Source of the DNA: Iris pallida
Taxonomy: Eukaryota > Streptophyta > Magnoliopsida > Asparagales > Iridaceae
Direction: 5' to 3'
Length of the DNA: 64,000 bases
Assembly (NCBI GenBank): GCA_029216955.1
Contig: JANAVB010015600.1
Location: forward strand, 32,927,561 to 32,991,560
Shown in pieces: positions 22,603 through 33,823 of the stretch. The translations under genes were made by a program, and so were the position numbers. Within the stretch, counting starts at the first letter, position 1, and every line of letters starts with the position of its first letter. The notes beneath the pieces are model-generated. The model saw only the letters and a list, made by a program, of their open reading frames with translations, did not search any database and had not been told where the DNA came from.

Positions 22603-23366
22603 ATGGCCATTGACAAGACCAATCCTGCTGGTGATGAGGTGTTATCTCCGGATCATACCCCATCTCCTCAACCAAGTCCAGGGTTTATTCCCTCGCTGAT
22701 TGACCATCCCCATGATGCATCCAGTGAAGTTTTTACTACACTGGCAAATCCTATCTCTTCTCAAACTGAGTTGTATTTCCTTGGTGGAGTATCCATTCCT
22801 GTTGCTCCACCAGTACCAGCAAACACCTCCCAAATGGTTGCCCTATTCCAAGAAATCCTGGAGTTCTAGAAAGCTCAAGTTAAAGCCCAGCAGGAACAGA
22901 TGAATATCACGAGAGAAGACATGAAGAATGTCAATAATAGCCTTAGCTGCTCCAACCAAGTTAGAGCGGAACCTCACCCTAGGAGGTATACCCCTGAATC
23001 TAGAAGATATTTGGGTCCCATCAAGTACTCTACTTTCCGGCAGTCTTGTCGTAAGAGGCTATTGGCTTGTGAATACTGCAAGAGGCCTGGTCATCAGACC
23101 GTTAGTTGCCGCAAGAGATTGGGACAATGTTTGGCATATGGATCCGCTGAACATCGGGTAAAGGACTGCCCTTATCTTTCCATCAAACCAGAACACATAT
23201 CCCAGCAACACCTGTTAGGCCACAACCTAGGGGCTCTTCCTATCCAGCAGACCTTGCCTCCTACTATAAGGCATGATGCAGACTCGAGGTTCATAGAAGA
23301 GGAAGCAGTTGGAGACTGCTCATGCAAGAGCCAGAACCATAAATTAGTACCTAGGACTGCTGAATA
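22603..23366 (+). pseudogene. Gypsy gag remnant with zinc knuckles
   Basis: Begins MAIDKTNPAGDEV and runs open to a stop after QEILEF (22867-22869). It continues in a second frame to the nucleocapsid part. The first zinc knuckle is intact: CEYCKRPGHQTVSC fits C-x2-C-x4-H-x4-C. The second, CLAYGSAEHRVKDC, has Tyr in place of the second Cys. The capsid core that should lie between the N-terminal part and the knuckles is absent, so gag is internally deleted. A typical gag of this group is roughly twice this length. A spurious ATG precedes no coupling to pol. Confidence 0.82.
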
Positions 23367-23489
23367 GCATTATTTAGTCATAAAAGGTTGTAACAAGATG
23401 TCCTTGGATCAATCATGAGAGCTTTGCTATAATTCTCCACATGAATAAACATCTTAGTTACCTTTATGGTAGATGTTTTCCCTGATAGT

Positions 23490-24822
23490 CTTCCTGGATT
23501 ACCCCAGACCTAGACATAGAGTTCACTATTGACCTAGTTTCCGGCTCTCCTTTATTTTTAAGGGATGCTACAGAGTCAACCTGACGGAGGCCAAGGAGAT
23601 GAAGGATCGAATCAATGAAGTTCTAGGATTTACCCAAGATGGAACTTCATCCTTGGGAGCGTCAGTCTTGTTAGTGCACAAGAAGGATGGAACAGTACGG
23701 ATGTGCATCTACTACCGGGCGCTAAACAATCAAGAACAAGTACCCTTTGCCCCGGATCGATGACCTATATGATCAATTGAGCAGAGCCCTTTGCCCCTTC
23801 TCCCGCGGTATTCATGAACCTCATGAACAAGGTTTTTCATGAATATCTGGATCAGTTTGTTGTTTTCATCGATGACATATTGATCTACTCGAAGACGGAG
23901 GAAGAGCATGAAGAGCACTTGAGGAGAGTACTGAGTACCTTGAGTAAGGAGAAGCGGAGAAGGAATTTCGGTGGATCCGAAGAAGATAGTCGTTGTTGAG
24001 AAGTGGTCTACCCCAAGCTCAGTTGCTGAAATCAGGAGTTTCTTGGGCTTGGCTGGCTACTACCGAAAGTTCGTGAAGGATTTTGCCAGAATTGATGAGC
24101 CGATGACGAAGCTCACTCGGAAGAATGAAGAGTTCATCTGGACAGAAGATTGCCAAGCATCATTCGAGGAGCTGAAGAAGAGACTTACCACTGCACCAAT
24201 CCTTGCGCTACCCGCAGGAACTGGTGGTTGCTCAATCTACAGTGATGCTCAGGTAAAGGACGGGGTTGCGTTCTTCAACAACATGAAAAGTGATTGCTTA
24301 TGCATCTAGGCAATTACGGACTCATGAGAAGAACTATCCCACACATGATTTAGAGCTTGCAACGATGGTATTTGCATTGAAGTTATGGAAGCATTACCTC
24401 TATGGAGAGAGAGTGAAAATATATACAGACCACAAAAGTCTGAAGTATATTTTCACTCAGAGGGAGCTGAACATGAGACAAAGAAGATGGCTGGAACTGA
24501 TGAAGGATTTTGACATCGATCTACAGTACCACCCGGGTAAGGCTAATGTGGTCGCAGATGCACTTAGTCGATACCCTATGGCGATGTTTTTGACCAAGGA
24601 GCGGCACCTGTTAGAGGACATCGAGAAGCTTGGACTGGAGATTTTACTGCCTGGAAGGAAGGAGCTGGATGCTGATCCATTGTTGATGAAGTTGCAAGTG
24701 AGCTCGAGTCTGATGGACAAAATCAGGAGACGTAGTTTCAAGACGAGACACTTTGCAAACTTAGAGGTCAAGTGCTGGCAGGAACATTTGAAGGATTCTA
24801 AATCGCCAGTGACGGAGCGCTG
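23490..24822 (+). pseudogene. Gypsy reverse transcriptase and RNase H, deleted and frameshifted
   Basis: Starts in the RT N-terminus with VLLVHKKDGTVRMCI (KKDGT-RMC-DYR type) around 23660-23720 in broken frame. It then jumps to [20 protein letters not shown] and [13 protein letters not shown], the FxDD catalytic box (23800-23900). The stretch between, holding the first catalytic Asp, is deleted. RT connection (IRSFLGLAGYYRKFVKDF) and RNase H follow, with CSIYSDAQ in place of the usual DAS start, then [31 protein letters not shown] and ADALSR. A frame change falls at about 24290 inside RNase H. No aspartic protease is found between gag and RT. Confidence 0.9.
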
Positions 24823-25920
24823 AAGAATGGTACGAGGCTTTGTGTACCAACTGGCGAACTAAGGAACGAGCTGGTGCAAGAAGCGCACCAGTCGCAGTAT
24901 TCCATACATCCTGGAGCCAACAAAATGTATCGAGATATGCGTAACATTATTTGGTGGTTTGGAATAAAGAAAGACGTGACCAGGTATGTTGCTAGATGTT
25001 TAATTGCTCAACCAGTGAAGGCCAGCAGACAGAGACCAGCAGGACTATTCAGCCGCTTGACATTCCGGAGTGGAAATGGGAGCACATAACAATGGATGTT
25101 GTGTCGGGACTGCCTCGATCCCAAGGAGGGAAGGATGCCATTTGGGTTATCATGGACTGACTGACGAAGTCAGCTCACTTTATCCCCTTCAAGGTTGGTC
25201 TATCCACCGAGAAGTTGGCAGCACTGTACATGCGGCACATCTACCGGATTCATGGAGTACCGATGGACAATCAGAGAGGACAATTCAGACGCCTGAAGAC
25301 ATGTCGAAATTTTGTGTCTTAAAGTTTAGAGGGTCTTGGGAAGATCATTTGCACTTGGTAGAGTTCTCTTGCAACAACAATTACCAAGCCAGCATTGGTA
25401 TGATCCTATTTGAAGCTCTCTATGGACGTCGTTGCCATACACCACTTGCATGGGACGACGTAGGAGAAAGAGTACTGCTGGGTCCAGAAATGGTAACTGA
25501 CGCAGTAGAGAAGGTGAGAATGATCAGAGACAAGCTCAGGATTGCCCAAGACAGACAGAAGCATTGGGTTGAAAGTAGTCGTCGACCAGTGGAGTTTGAA
25601 GAAGGAGATAGCGTTTCGGTGAAGTTTTCTCCTACCAGAGGAACAATCAGTTTTGACGGAGCTGGGGATTGAGGCCAGGTACATCAGGCCATTTGAAGTT
25701 TAAGACGAGTCGGAAGTAGCGTACCGGTTAGTTCTACCAGCTAATCTTGAGAGTGTGCACAACGTCTTCTACGAATCACAGCTCAGACGCTATATTCCGG
25801 ATCCGAGTCACATATTGGACAATTCAGAGCTGAAGATTGGACTCAACCTTTCAGTGCCAGAGAAACCAGTTGCAAGCGTAGTCAGAAGTGAGAAGAAGAT
25901 CAGAATTTGAGCCATCATGT
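24823..25920 (+). pseudogene. Gypsy integrase, core deleted
   Basis: The zinc-binding N-terminus is present (HQSQYSIHPGANKMYRDMR, IIWWFGIKKDV, RCLIAQPVKASRQRPAGL), but the second Cys of the HHCC site is Ala. The core begins with ITMDVVSGLPRS in a shifted frame and breaks after YRIHGVP. The central part with the second catalytic Asp is missing, and sequence resumes at SWEDHLHLVEFSCNNNYQAS and ALYGRRCHTPLAW. The C-terminal domain (AYRLVLPANLESVHNVFYES, LRRYIPDPSHIL) follows. The chromodomain usual in Tekay elements is not seen; the frame stops at about 25908. Confidence 0.85.
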
Positions 25921-26261
25921 AAACTCCTATTCCTTATCTTTTCGTTCTAAACTTGACTGATGCTGCTAAATTAGCCTAGTTTTGCAAGCTATCTTTTTAT
26001 CAAGCTTGATCATGACGGTATTTTATTGGGTGCACCCTCTAAAATATTGTCTAATCAGGATCGGTGCATGATGGTCTGATCAACCTCGTGTACTTTGGTT
26101 CGCTTTTGTATTTTTCTACATGGATGATATCATAAATGAAACTTGTCCCTAAACCATCTCATTCACGACTGCCTTGGAAATTCTTATTGTTGGACCTGAG
26201 TTACGGGCGTAGTACCCGTACCTGTTTGATTCTCCTACCCTGCCTTTAATTTCGAGGACGA

Positions 26262-26282
26262 AATTTTCTAAGGAGGGAAGAT
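26262..26282 (+). other. Gypsy polypurine tract
   Basis: AAGGAGGGAAGAT directly before the 3' LTR, preceded by the TTCGAGGACGAAATTT phrase common to chromovirus 3' ends. Primer for plus-strand DNA synthesis. Confidence 0.85.
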
Positions 26283-29239
26283 TGTGAAACCCATTTTCTT
26301 GTGAATAAATTATTATCAATATTTCTATTATTATTATTATTATATTATTATATTTTTCAGTGTCAAAAAATTATTTCAAAATAAATTAAACAAGGATTTT
26401 TGGTTGAACCCAGACCCGAGCCTGAGCCCGAACCCAACTCCTTTTAAATCCTGATTGGGTTAGTATTAATTAAAAAAAATATATATTCTTTTGTGCTGGT
26501 CACGAGGACCAGCACAACCCCCATTCCCTTTTCCCACGTTCAAAGCTCCTACTTCTTCTCCCCACCTCTCTCCTCTACTTACTCCCAGCCTTTCATTCTC
26601 ACACCCACTTTTCTCTTTAAAACTCACTCATCCTCACCTCCCCTCTCTCCAGAACACTCATTCTTATTATTTCACTCTTTCCTCTCACAAGAGCACAACC
26701 CTCTTCCCGAAGCTTTCCCGCGTGGCCGAGCTCCCCGGCCCAACGCCGTGCGGCCTCCTCTCCCCGGCCAACCGCCGACCCCTCTTCCCTGATGCCGTCC
26801 AGCGGAGCCGCGCCCACACCCCACCCCTCCGCCGCCGGATCCCGCTCGCGCCCCCCTTCGCGCGGCCAACCCCAGCACCCGGGCCCGCGTGGCCGAGCCT
26901 CCCCGCGCCCTTGTGCGCCTCTGGCCGAACCCGGCCAGCCTCTGCCCCAGCGCGCCCCGCGAGCCAACCCCTCTCTCCCCCGACTCCCCTCGTCGAGCTC
27001 ATTCCGCCCAACCACGGACCCGCCGGCCTCCCGTCGACCGATCCGCCAGCCCCGCGCCCTTCGCGCCCCTGGCCGCTGCCTCCGGCTGACCCCGTCGGAT
27101 CCCGTAGCCGCGCGCCCTTCCGGTTAGGCCGACTTCCCTAGCCGCGACCCCGCGCCCTGATCCACTGTTCTGTGGCAGCGTTGCCGCTGTCCGCTGCTGT
27201 CCCAGCGCCCCGATCCGCGTTCTGGGACTTTCTGTTCCCGACCAGGAGCTGGATTTCAGTTTAGACGCTGTCCCGAGATTATATTTGCTGTCCGGATCTC
27301 CATTCTTTCTAGTATTATTCATCTGAGAGCTCTAGTCGAGCAACCTGAGGTATAACCCCTGTCCCGCCCATTTTTATTCTAGTCTATGATGAGAAATGGT
27401 CCCCGATTCCCTTTGGGAATTCGGTTTTAGCGACGTCGTATTTTTCGGAACCTTCGGAAAGGTTCTGTGGATTATTTTGGATTTCCTGAATATTTCGGGA
27501 AATTGGTTTTTTTGTATGTTTTGGCTTTTCGAATTTTTCGGTAGCGTTCTGTAATTTTTGGGTTGGAATCGGACTTCCGAAAATTATTCGGGTCGTTCCG
27601 ATTATTCTGTGGATTGGTTGTGGATTATTATATATACATATTTGGGTTTCCCTGGTTTGGGATTTGTAGGAAAGTATCGGCGCTATTTTTCAGTTTTTTG
27701 GGTTGACCAAAAACAGAGGAGATGCTGGCAGATTTTTCCGTAAATTCTAGATTATTTTAAAAATGAATTTAAAATGGATTTCAGAATTTTATTTAATATT
27801 TGGTTTTGGGCGACGACCGTATCGGTCAATGGGCCCCGGCTAGTGCAAACGAAACCGGCTTCGCCCGGACGTTGAGGCATTAGCCCAGTTGAGGATTGGA
27901 CCATATCTGAGACTCTATATTTTATCTTTATTTTTACTATTTAATTCTGTTTATATTTTTATTCATATTTAAAGTTTAGGACTAACGGCAGTTTTGTCTT
28001 ATTTCAATTATATAAATAAATTGTAATGGGCATAAGCCCAGCTGGCTGTGGTCTGTAACTGTATTTGGTAGCTTAGATTTTTGTTATTTCTGGTTGTGCG
28101 AGTTTTTGTATTAAACGAGTAAAATCGAATAAAAAGTATTTTCGTATAAAAAATAATTAAGATTTTCTCACCTAAAATCTATCAATTTTATTATTAATTA
28201 AAAATAATGTATTTCTCACTAAATAAGAAATTAGCTTTATATTTAAAACTATGAAAATGCAAAGTTTTAATAATTAATCTGGTATCGACGTGTCTTTCAA
28301 AATACAAAGTATAAAACGATCTTTTCCCTCGAATTAAATCAACGCACTAATAATCGTGTTTTCGTGTTTTGTTAAATAAAGAATTAAAAATTAGATTAGG
28401 ACACAGATAGAGATTTCAACTAGCGTAGCTAGATTGGTAAACCTGGAATCTGAGTCAATTTCTCGAATGTAGGAATTCGAGGACGATTCTGAATTCCTGT
28501 CTCGAAGTCTTCAACCTCTCCAGTCAAATTCATTTGAGGCAAGTATAGTTTGTGTTAGTTTACAGTTATTTTAATAATCGTTTTACTGCAAGTTTAAACC
28601 ACGATGCAAATACGAAACTCTCTCTGAGAGCACTGTAACTACTGGGGACTGGGAAATGTAATGAGTATGACCATACTGTAACTTTACTGTAACAAATCCT
28701 ATCCTTTACTGTAACAAACCCAAGTCGGTCATATTTCATTGCCTGTTCAAATCACACTGTTTTACTGCTGAAAACTGTTCATTTCTAAACTGTTTAAAAG
28801 TGCATGATTCTATTATTTATTTTAAATGTTTAAATTAGCATGAATTGTACTTTGCTCCCTCCTGACCGGAGATAACATTTTTAGGGAATATTGAGGATGC
28901 TTAGCTGTTATACTATACAACAGCTAATTTGACCCGGTTTGTACCCTGTTGGAGGACGCAGGACTTGAGGCCGGCGAGCCGAACACTTAGCTATATTTTC
29001 TGTTTCTAGATGTTTAGAATTTTGTAATTTGACTTCAGCTTTTAATTCAGTTCTTTCACATTCAAGTTGTACTTATTTCAAGTTTAATAAAATTTTATTT
29101 TCCGAATTTTGAGTTGTGACAAATTTAGATGTTGTTGTGGATTACCTGCTAATGGAACAGCTTACTGCCGCCGTCTCAACAAAGGTGCAGGCTGGGCATG
29201 ATCCGGTTCGACCCAATTATTTGGTATCGGGTCGTGACA
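26283..29239 (+). repeat. Gypsy 3' LTR (2,957 bp)
   Basis: Direct partner of 19482-22418, with the same ends TGTGAAACCC and GGTCGTGACA. The ATCTG target duplication follows directly. Confidence 0.95.
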
Positions 29240-31138
29240 ATCTGGAAATTTCAGACCTTGAATCCACCTACAAAGCCTCATTTTATCTCCTTCTCCAGTG
29301 AGAAAATTACCTTAGGCTGCTTCAACTTTCCATTTCTGTCCTCTATCAAATGCAATACAGGACGTCTACATATTTCTTCCAAGTCCAATCTAGTTTGGAT
29401 TGTCTTTCGTCTTCCCCTTTACGTCCATTACAGTATTAATTATGTTGTCAAACACATTCTTTTCGATATGCATGACATCAAGGTTATGTCTAATCAGATT
29501 GGTGCTCCAATATGGAAGATCCCATAATATACTCCTCTTCGTCCAGTTATGAGTGCGACCAAATCCGTCACACTTGTAGCCCGTAGCAGGCTGCTCAATA
29601 GCTCTTGGTAAATCTTTTACCTCTTTCCATATCGTTATCCGGGCCACCTTGGCGGAGGATTAGCCTTCTCCACAATGCCAGCACGAAAAGCAATCCTGTT
29701 CCTCCGGACGGATGATCCTTCGGCAGAAATTGTCGATGACAATCGAAGAAGCACAGTTTGCCTCCGTGTTTCAAACGGAAAGCCTTAGTACTGTCCATAA
29801 TATGGACATGAAACGACCATGCGTGCTCCATCCAGATAACATTCCATAGGCCGAAAGTCGATGATGGTCCACATAAGTGCTGTCCGCATCTGGAAATTTT
29901 GTTTTCTAGATACATCGTACGTGTTGGAACCTACTTACCACAGAGATTCAACTCATCAATCAATGGCTGTAAATATACATCGATGTTCCTTTTCGGATTG
30001 TTTGGACCTGGGATAATAACGGTGAGGAACATATACGGAGTCTTCATGCACATCTAAGGCGGTAGATTGTACGGGATGACGATCACAGGCCAACACGAAT
30101 ACTGGGATCCCGAAAGTCCGAATGGGGTAAAACCGTCTGAGCAGAGACCCAATCTGATATTACGCGGATCAGAAGCAAAATCTGGATACTCTCGATCAAA
30201 GTGCTTCCATGCTTCTCCATCAGATGGGTGATCCAACGCTCCTTCGGTATGTTCCCGCTTATGCCAACTCATATTTTCTACAGTTTACTTCACCATAAAC
30301 AACCGCTGCAACCGCGACGTCAACGGCAAGTAATGCATCGAAGAGGTAGGCTTCCTGGCACCGACAGACTTTCCTCTACCACATGCCTTGTAGCGATCGA
30401 TACCACAAAATCTGCCGGCATCTTCATCATTGTCGACTTTGTAGTACAAGAAGCACCCGTTGCGACAGGCATTTTTTCGTATCTCATCCAGAGCGATCTA
30501 ACCATCCTCTTAGATCGGTAGAAGTCTTTAGGCAACTTCGCACCCTCAGGCAATATTTCTATAAAACTCCATAAGACGGTTGTAGCAATCTTACGACATG
30601 TTAAAATCGGACTTGATGCTCAACAATCTTGCCACCTCCAACGGTGAATGATCCTCACAACCAGGATATAATGGAGTCCTTGCATTCTCCAGCAACTCCA
30701 TGAACTGTGCAGCATCGGGGTTCGGTGCCTCCTCAGGTGCATCATGATCATCCGGATCGAAACTAGGCTCGGCCGCGTCAAAAACCATGTTCACTAACCC
30801 ATCGTCGTAAGGAACGTTGTTGTGGACATCCACATAAGGCTCGTACTCGATGCTAAAGATACAAGTTCTCCGTGCTCGCTCCACTGATAGTAATTCGGCG
30901 TGAAACCCTTCGAGTATAAATGATACGTGACATCCACTTCTGAATGATATTTCAAGTTGCGACATCTCACACACGGACACTTAATTTTGGTACCGTCCAT
31001 GTACTGAGGGAACGCCTTGGCAAACTACAGGAACTGGTGTACACCCTCTATGAATTTATCCGCACCGCACATGTCATCAGGATGACGGTTGTACATCCAC
31101 GAACGATTCTGCAGATAGTAATTCAGCTCCATATCCAT
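29240..31138 (-). pseudogene. CACTA B transposase, N-terminal half (Transposase-associated and tnp2 domains)
   Basis: Read on the minus strand from ATG at 31138. The Transposase-associated domain comes first: NRSWMYNRHPDDMCGADKF, IEGVHQFL, then FAKAFPQYMDGTKIKCPCVR with its CPCVRC zinc-type cysteines and VTYHLYSKGFTPNYYQW. A TAG stop at 31027-31025 interrupts it where the family has a sense codon. The tnp2 transposase part follows around 30200-29300: FASDPRNIRLGLCSDGFTPF, YSCWPVIVIPYNLPP, IPGPNNPKRNIDVYLQPLID, then HNLDVMHIEKNVFDNI. It ends RLCRWIQGLKFPD, which joins to 19481 across the gypsy element. Several frame changes are present. Product: the strand-cutting TnpD-type transposase, now non-functional. 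Confidence 0.88.
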
Positions 31139-31324
31139 TTGAGGATAATTCTGTAAGATAGATACATGCACATTACAGTCAGTGAATGAATGTTAAGGCA
31201 GTTTAGTTATGGGTGCACAATTTAGATAGAGGTCAGTAGAGAGTGACAGTTTAGAGAAAACTGAGATTATTGGTGAGGTATAATTGTACTTGTAGGAGTA
31301 CACGACACCAACTGTCCAATATCG

Positions 31325-31759
31325 ACCCTTTGGGTCTACAAGTTACTTCACTCAGTTTGTCAAGATAAGTAAAACTTTTTAAATTAATACCCAATATCGA
31401 CCCTTTGGCCTGTGCTTGAGCAGTATCCTAACTCAAACTATCTATCCTAACTAATAAATTAATATCCTACTTTAACATCTACTAACTCTAATATTCCTTC
31501 TAACATAAACTAATATCCTAATCTTAACTAACCATTTAACTGAAACTAATATCTAAACAATGCTAATCATGAACTAACACCCTAACCAAGTCCACACTGC
31601 TCAAGCACGGGCCATAGGCTAAGTTATAAGGCAAAATGCAGGCAACTGCCTGTAGCTACAAGGCAAAACCAAATGTTGACGGTATATATACCGTCAACAT
31701 TTAAAAAGTTTACTTGTCTTGACAAACTGAGTGAAGTAACTCTTATAGACCCAAAAGGT
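31325..31759. repeat. Foldback with about 60-bp arms and a 30-bp perfect palindrome
   Basis: 31325-31385 is the near-exact inverse of 31699-31759; both hold ACTTCACTCAGTTTGTCAAG in opposite directions. An inner pair, GGCCTGTGCTTGAGCAGT (31407-31424) and its inverse (31596-31613), nests inside with one mismatch. A separate 30-bp perfect palindrome centred on GACGGTATATATACCGTC occupies 31673-31702, next to the right outer arm. Confidence 0.88.
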
Positions 31760-32969
31760 ACTCTATACACTCTTACTTATACAAGCCTTTTAAGCAATCA
31801 GCGTTATGCTAGATTTCCGAAAAAATCTATAACTCTGATAGGCCTAAAAGGCTTGGCATAAGTAAATTTAATTTCTAGAGAATGGTTCAAAATACTGTAC
31901 CAATCATACCTATATTTCTAAGATACTCTATACACTCTAGGTACTAGGACTGAACTAACGCTCTAACACTATAATGACACTCACTCACATATACCCACTC
32001 TTACTTAGGAATACTAAGATCGACACATACTAAGATCTACACATACAGAAAAGAGAATAGCAGGGAGTTTCTCTCCTAGACCCTCAATTTATAGGTACAT
32101 GCTAGAGCACTGTCAGCCATAGATGATGCTCTGATTTTCAAAAAATCATGCGTCGATGACACTTCAATTGAAAGCGATGAATCATGCACCTTGATTCATG
32201 TGACATGCGACTATTAAGTGCAAAATAGATGCCTCAATTTTTGCGTCAATGCGCCAACATCGCTCAAACTTTCAAAAGATTGTCTGTTCATGATCACATT
32301 GGTTTACCCCTTTTTTTGGTACTTCAACAACCTCATTTTTTGCTTAAAAACTTATACTGTATATATGAGGATGGAAAGGGAAGAGGGAGAGTAGGCCCCT
32401 TATAGAGAGCTTAGTCATGTTTTAAGGGGGTGGCTTATCGCACAAGTGTCCATGACATAAAGGTGCATGGGTGCTCACGCGGGTAAATGTGTTTGTTCTC
32501 GCCCGCAGTAATAGAACAAGCACGCACGTGTTCATTTATAGATCTGGTGCGCCCCTAGTGGTTGTGTTTCTCAAGAACATAAACGCGTATGCGGGTGGGT
32601 TTAGTACGGGTGTGCGACTAGCGGTACATAGGTATATGTGCTCACCCATGACTAAGAACAAGTGCAAACATGTGCATGCCCAAACAAAGATAACGTTTAT
32701 GATCGATCATAAAAATGACCTTGGATGCGCTAAAATCAATCGAGAATCGAATTAAAACCGATTTAGATTTTTTTCCTATTGAGTTAAAAACCAGAACTTA
32801 CAAGTCTTAGTCTTGGGTTCTTAGCGACCATCTTGCTAGAGTTGTTACTTGGTCAAGAGGATGTTATTTTAATTATCCTATTTTTTGATGGGCTCATCTT
32901 TGGACTAATAGGTTATGTTCCCAAATGTTGATCCTCAAAATTATGCTAGGTCTCGTGAAGTATACCAAT

Positions 32970-33030
32970 TCTTAACGTTATTATTATTATATTATTATTA
33001 TTATTATTATTATATTATTATTATTATATT
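32970..33030. repeat. (ATT)n microsatellite
   Basis: Irregular ATT/TTA trinucleotide tract of about 60 bases. Confidence 0.9.
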
Positions 33031-33194
33031 ATTTACACACCCACCGACACTCTAACAGTTACTAACACTCCGACCTGAAAACTACCCTAGTGGTGATTAC
33101 CAAGTATGTTTTATTTTCTTGTAGTGGTGTGTGTGTGTGTCGTGTGAGTCGTGTCTGTGTGTGTGCATGTCGTGTATGTCGTATCGTGTCTGTG

Positions 33195-33510
33195 TCAGCA
33201 CGTCAGGAGGAGGGAGTTAGGGCTAGGGTTTACCTGCCTTGGTCGGAGTCGGGTCGGGGTCGTCGGGGCTGGAGCAGCGGTGGAGACGGGTTGGCATCAG
33301 AGTCGGGTCGTCGTCGACGAGGAGAATCAACGGTGGAGTGGGGACGCCAGAGGAACGGGGGTCGCCGCAGGGAAGGGGGTCACCGCGGGGAGGGGTAGCT
33401 GGAGGGACGGGTCGCCGGAGGGAGGGTCCCCGGAGGAGAGAGAAAGGGGGAGAGAAATTTGGGGAGCGGAAGATTGAAAATTTTGGGTGAAAGAAAATAA
33501 AAGATCGATC
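33195..33510 (-). promoter_or_regulatory. GC-rich block inside the CACTA B promoter end
   Basis: A strongly GC-rich stretch (GTCGGGTCGGGGTCGTCGGG and similar) lies just inside the right subterminal array, upstream of the transposase gene. A GT-rich tract precedes it at 33125-33194. In maize Spm the transcribed GC-rich first exon next to the subterminal repeats is the control region targeted by DNA methylation. The position here is equivalent, but the regulatory role is inference. Open frames across it are compositional. Confidence 0.5.
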
Positions 33511-33529
33511 GGGTGGAACCCTATGAAAC

Positions 33530-33800
33530 ATTTTTGCGACGTCCACAAAGGACGTCGCTAAACGTCGCTATTCAATAAAAAATGGCGTCGTCCCTAATGT
33601 GGAGTCGCAAAATGTCGCTGAGTTAAACAAAACAGCGACGTTCTGCGACTAGACCGCGACATCAGCTTTCCAGAGCATAATGTGTGACGCTAACGGTCGC
33701 TAAATGTCGCTGATAGTGACGTTCAGCGACGTTTTTATACAACGTCGCTAAATTCACAAATATTACCGACGTATATGACTTGCGTCGCTAAATTTGTCGC
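33530..33800. repeat. CACTA B right subterminal array
   Basis: Repeated GACGTCGCTAAA, CGTCGCTAAAT and AGCGACGTT in both orientations, mirroring the left array. Confidence 0.85.
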
Positions 33801-33807
33801 CAATATA

Positions 33808-33823
33808 ACTTATTTTGGTAGTA
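33808..33823. repeat. CACTA B right terminal inverted repeat
   Basis: ACTTATTTTGGTAGTA, the inverted partner of 14662-14677. The outermost base differs (A instead of G), so the CACTA terminus is changed to TACTA, which may impair transposase recognition. TTT target duplication follows. Confidence 0.88.

Larger units (their letters stand above)
19482..29239 (+). mobile_element. Ty3/gypsy retrotransposon (Tekay/Del-like), internally deleted
   Basis: A 9,758-base element with two LTRs of about 2.95 kb and a 3.86-kb interior, inserted in the CACTA transposase gene. A perfect 5-bp duplication ATCTG lies at 19477-19481 and 29240-29244. Excision with one duplication restores the transposase frame. 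Order gag, RT, RNase H, integrase identifies gypsy; LTR length and pol sequence suggest the Tekay/Del chromovirus group. The interior is about 2 kb short: protease, the middle of RT, the middle of integrase and any chromodomain are missing. No clear tRNA primer site follows the 5' LTR. It could have moved only with enzymes supplied by a relative. Confidence 0.92.
31139..33194. other. CACTA B region upstream of the transposase gene
   Basis: About 2 kb with no coding sequence that I recognise. It contains a large foldback (31325-31759), an ATT microsatellite, and a stretch at 32460-32700 with GC-richer, CACGTG-like phrases. It presumably holds 5' untranslated exon and intron sequence of the transposase gene. 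Confidence 0.5.
14662..33823 (-). mobile_element. CACTA (En/Spm) element B, with nested gypsy
   Basis: Complete DNA transposon of 19,162 bases, about 9.4 kb without the gypsy element nested in it. Ends are CACTACCAGAATAAGT (14662) and, on the other strand, TACTACCAAAATAAGT (33823), 14 of 16 bases alike. A 3-bp duplication TTT lies at 14659-14661 and 33824-33826. Removing the element and one TTT rejoins NOC2-like exon sequence, which confirms both ends. It carries subterminal arrays at both ends, a two-part transposase gene and a tnpA-like gene, both read from right to left. A stop in the transposase and the gypsy insertion make it non-autonomous now. Confidence 0.92.

Noticed and set aside
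26491..27141. A 216-codon proline-rich open frame
   Set aside because: Same C-rich LTR block as above. The matching frame in the 5' LTR is broken, so it is not under coding constraint.
33090..33550. Several open frames over 80 codons on both strands
   Set aside because: GC-rich, GT-rich low-complexity sequence at the CACTA end; frames on all strands are open simultaneously.
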